Positions 14,007 to 14,093 of a DNA stretch of 14,093 bases are shown here, piece by piece. The DNA is from MGML01 sp964493985 (GTDB taxonomy: Bacteria > Chloroflexota > Dehalococcoidia > Dehalococcoidales > UBA2162). The position numbers were made by a program, and so were the translations under genes. Location of the stretch: assembly GCA_964493985.1 (NCBI GenBank), contig CAZBQL010000080.1, positions 1-14,093 of the forward strand, read 5' to 3'. The notes below the pieces were generated by a model. It worked only from the letters and a program-made list of their open reading frames with translations. It ran no database searches and was not told the origin of the DNA. How positions within the stretch are numbered: position 1 is the first letter of the stretch; the number at the start of each line of letters is the position of its first letter.

Positions 14007-14093
14007 CCATCGTACTAACATGATTATTTATTTCCGGTAGGCCGTGCGTATCAAAAGGCAGAACTTAAACATTTTTAAAGAACGTTACACTAG

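Noticed and set aside
13824..14018. Plus-strand 64-codon frame at the right edge
   Set aside because: It overlaps the start of the dCMP deaminase in antisense and a minus-strand terminator; no ribosome binding site or family pattern.

Overview
The window looks like a draft contig or metagenome-assembled scaffold: it carries two runs of exactly 100 N (5509-5608 and 8232-8331), each splitting genes. Gene content points to a bacterium, most likely Chloroflexota (Dehalococcoidia-like). The pointers are a DUF3090 gene beside an SCO1664-type kinase-like gene (a pairing known from Actinobacteria and Chloroflexota), a UGSC-family selenoprotein, a substrate-binding lipoprotein paired with a histidine kinase, and moderate GC. 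This placement is inference. UGA is a normal stop here (the histidine kinase and the first molybdoprotein both end in TGA), so the internal UGA described below is not explained by a reassigned genetic code.

Layout. 1-58 (-): first 19 codons of a cysteine synthase-like gene. 59-599: gene-poor, with a putative promoter and a 12-bp inverted repeat. 600-3528 (-): a compact three-gene operon of a UGSC-family protein with an in-frame UGA (3528-1843), a short-chain dehydrogenase (1801-872) and a SemiSWEET-like small membrane protein (869-600). 3694-4021 (+): a 58-aa small protein with its own promoter and terminator. 4167-6280: a DUF3090 protein (+) facing an inositol-monophosphatase-family gene and an SCO1664-type gene (both -), the latter two cut by the first gap. 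6281-6865: intergenic, then the wreck of a substrate-binding-protein gene. 6877-9647 (+): an intact paralogous substrate-binding lipoprotein and a HAMP-PAS-HisKA-HATPase kinase. 9766-12154 (+): a molybdopterin lipoprotein, MsrP and MsrQ. 12155-12573: nothing clear. 12574-13863 (-): a methyltransferase and a dCMP deaminase. A minus-strand terminator near 13979-14006 closes a gene lying off the right edge.

Main result. Two minus-strand reading frames that a standard gene caller would separate (3528-3151 and 3111-1843) are one frame of 561 codons broken only by TGA at 3153-3151. Eight bases after the TGA is a perfect 7-bp stem with a 5-base loop (3142-3124) whose second loop base is G, 17 nt from the UGA. 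This matches the bacterial SECIS layout. The UGA falls in Gly-Val-Gly-Gly-U-Asp-Gly-Cys, the place where the UGSC family carries selenocysteine. The product would be a fusion of a UGSC domain with a second, unnamed domain, with a U-x-x-C redox pair (Sec126/Cys129), co-transcribed with an NAD-type dehydrogenase and a small transporter-like protein.

Other points of note: the substrate-binding lipoprotein has no permease gene beside it and sits 11 bp before a histidine kinase, suggesting a sensory role. The molybdoprotein leader contains a 9-bp inverted repeat that would mask its Shine-Dalgarno sequence. MsrQ has no ATG, GTG or TTG start at the position expected by homology.
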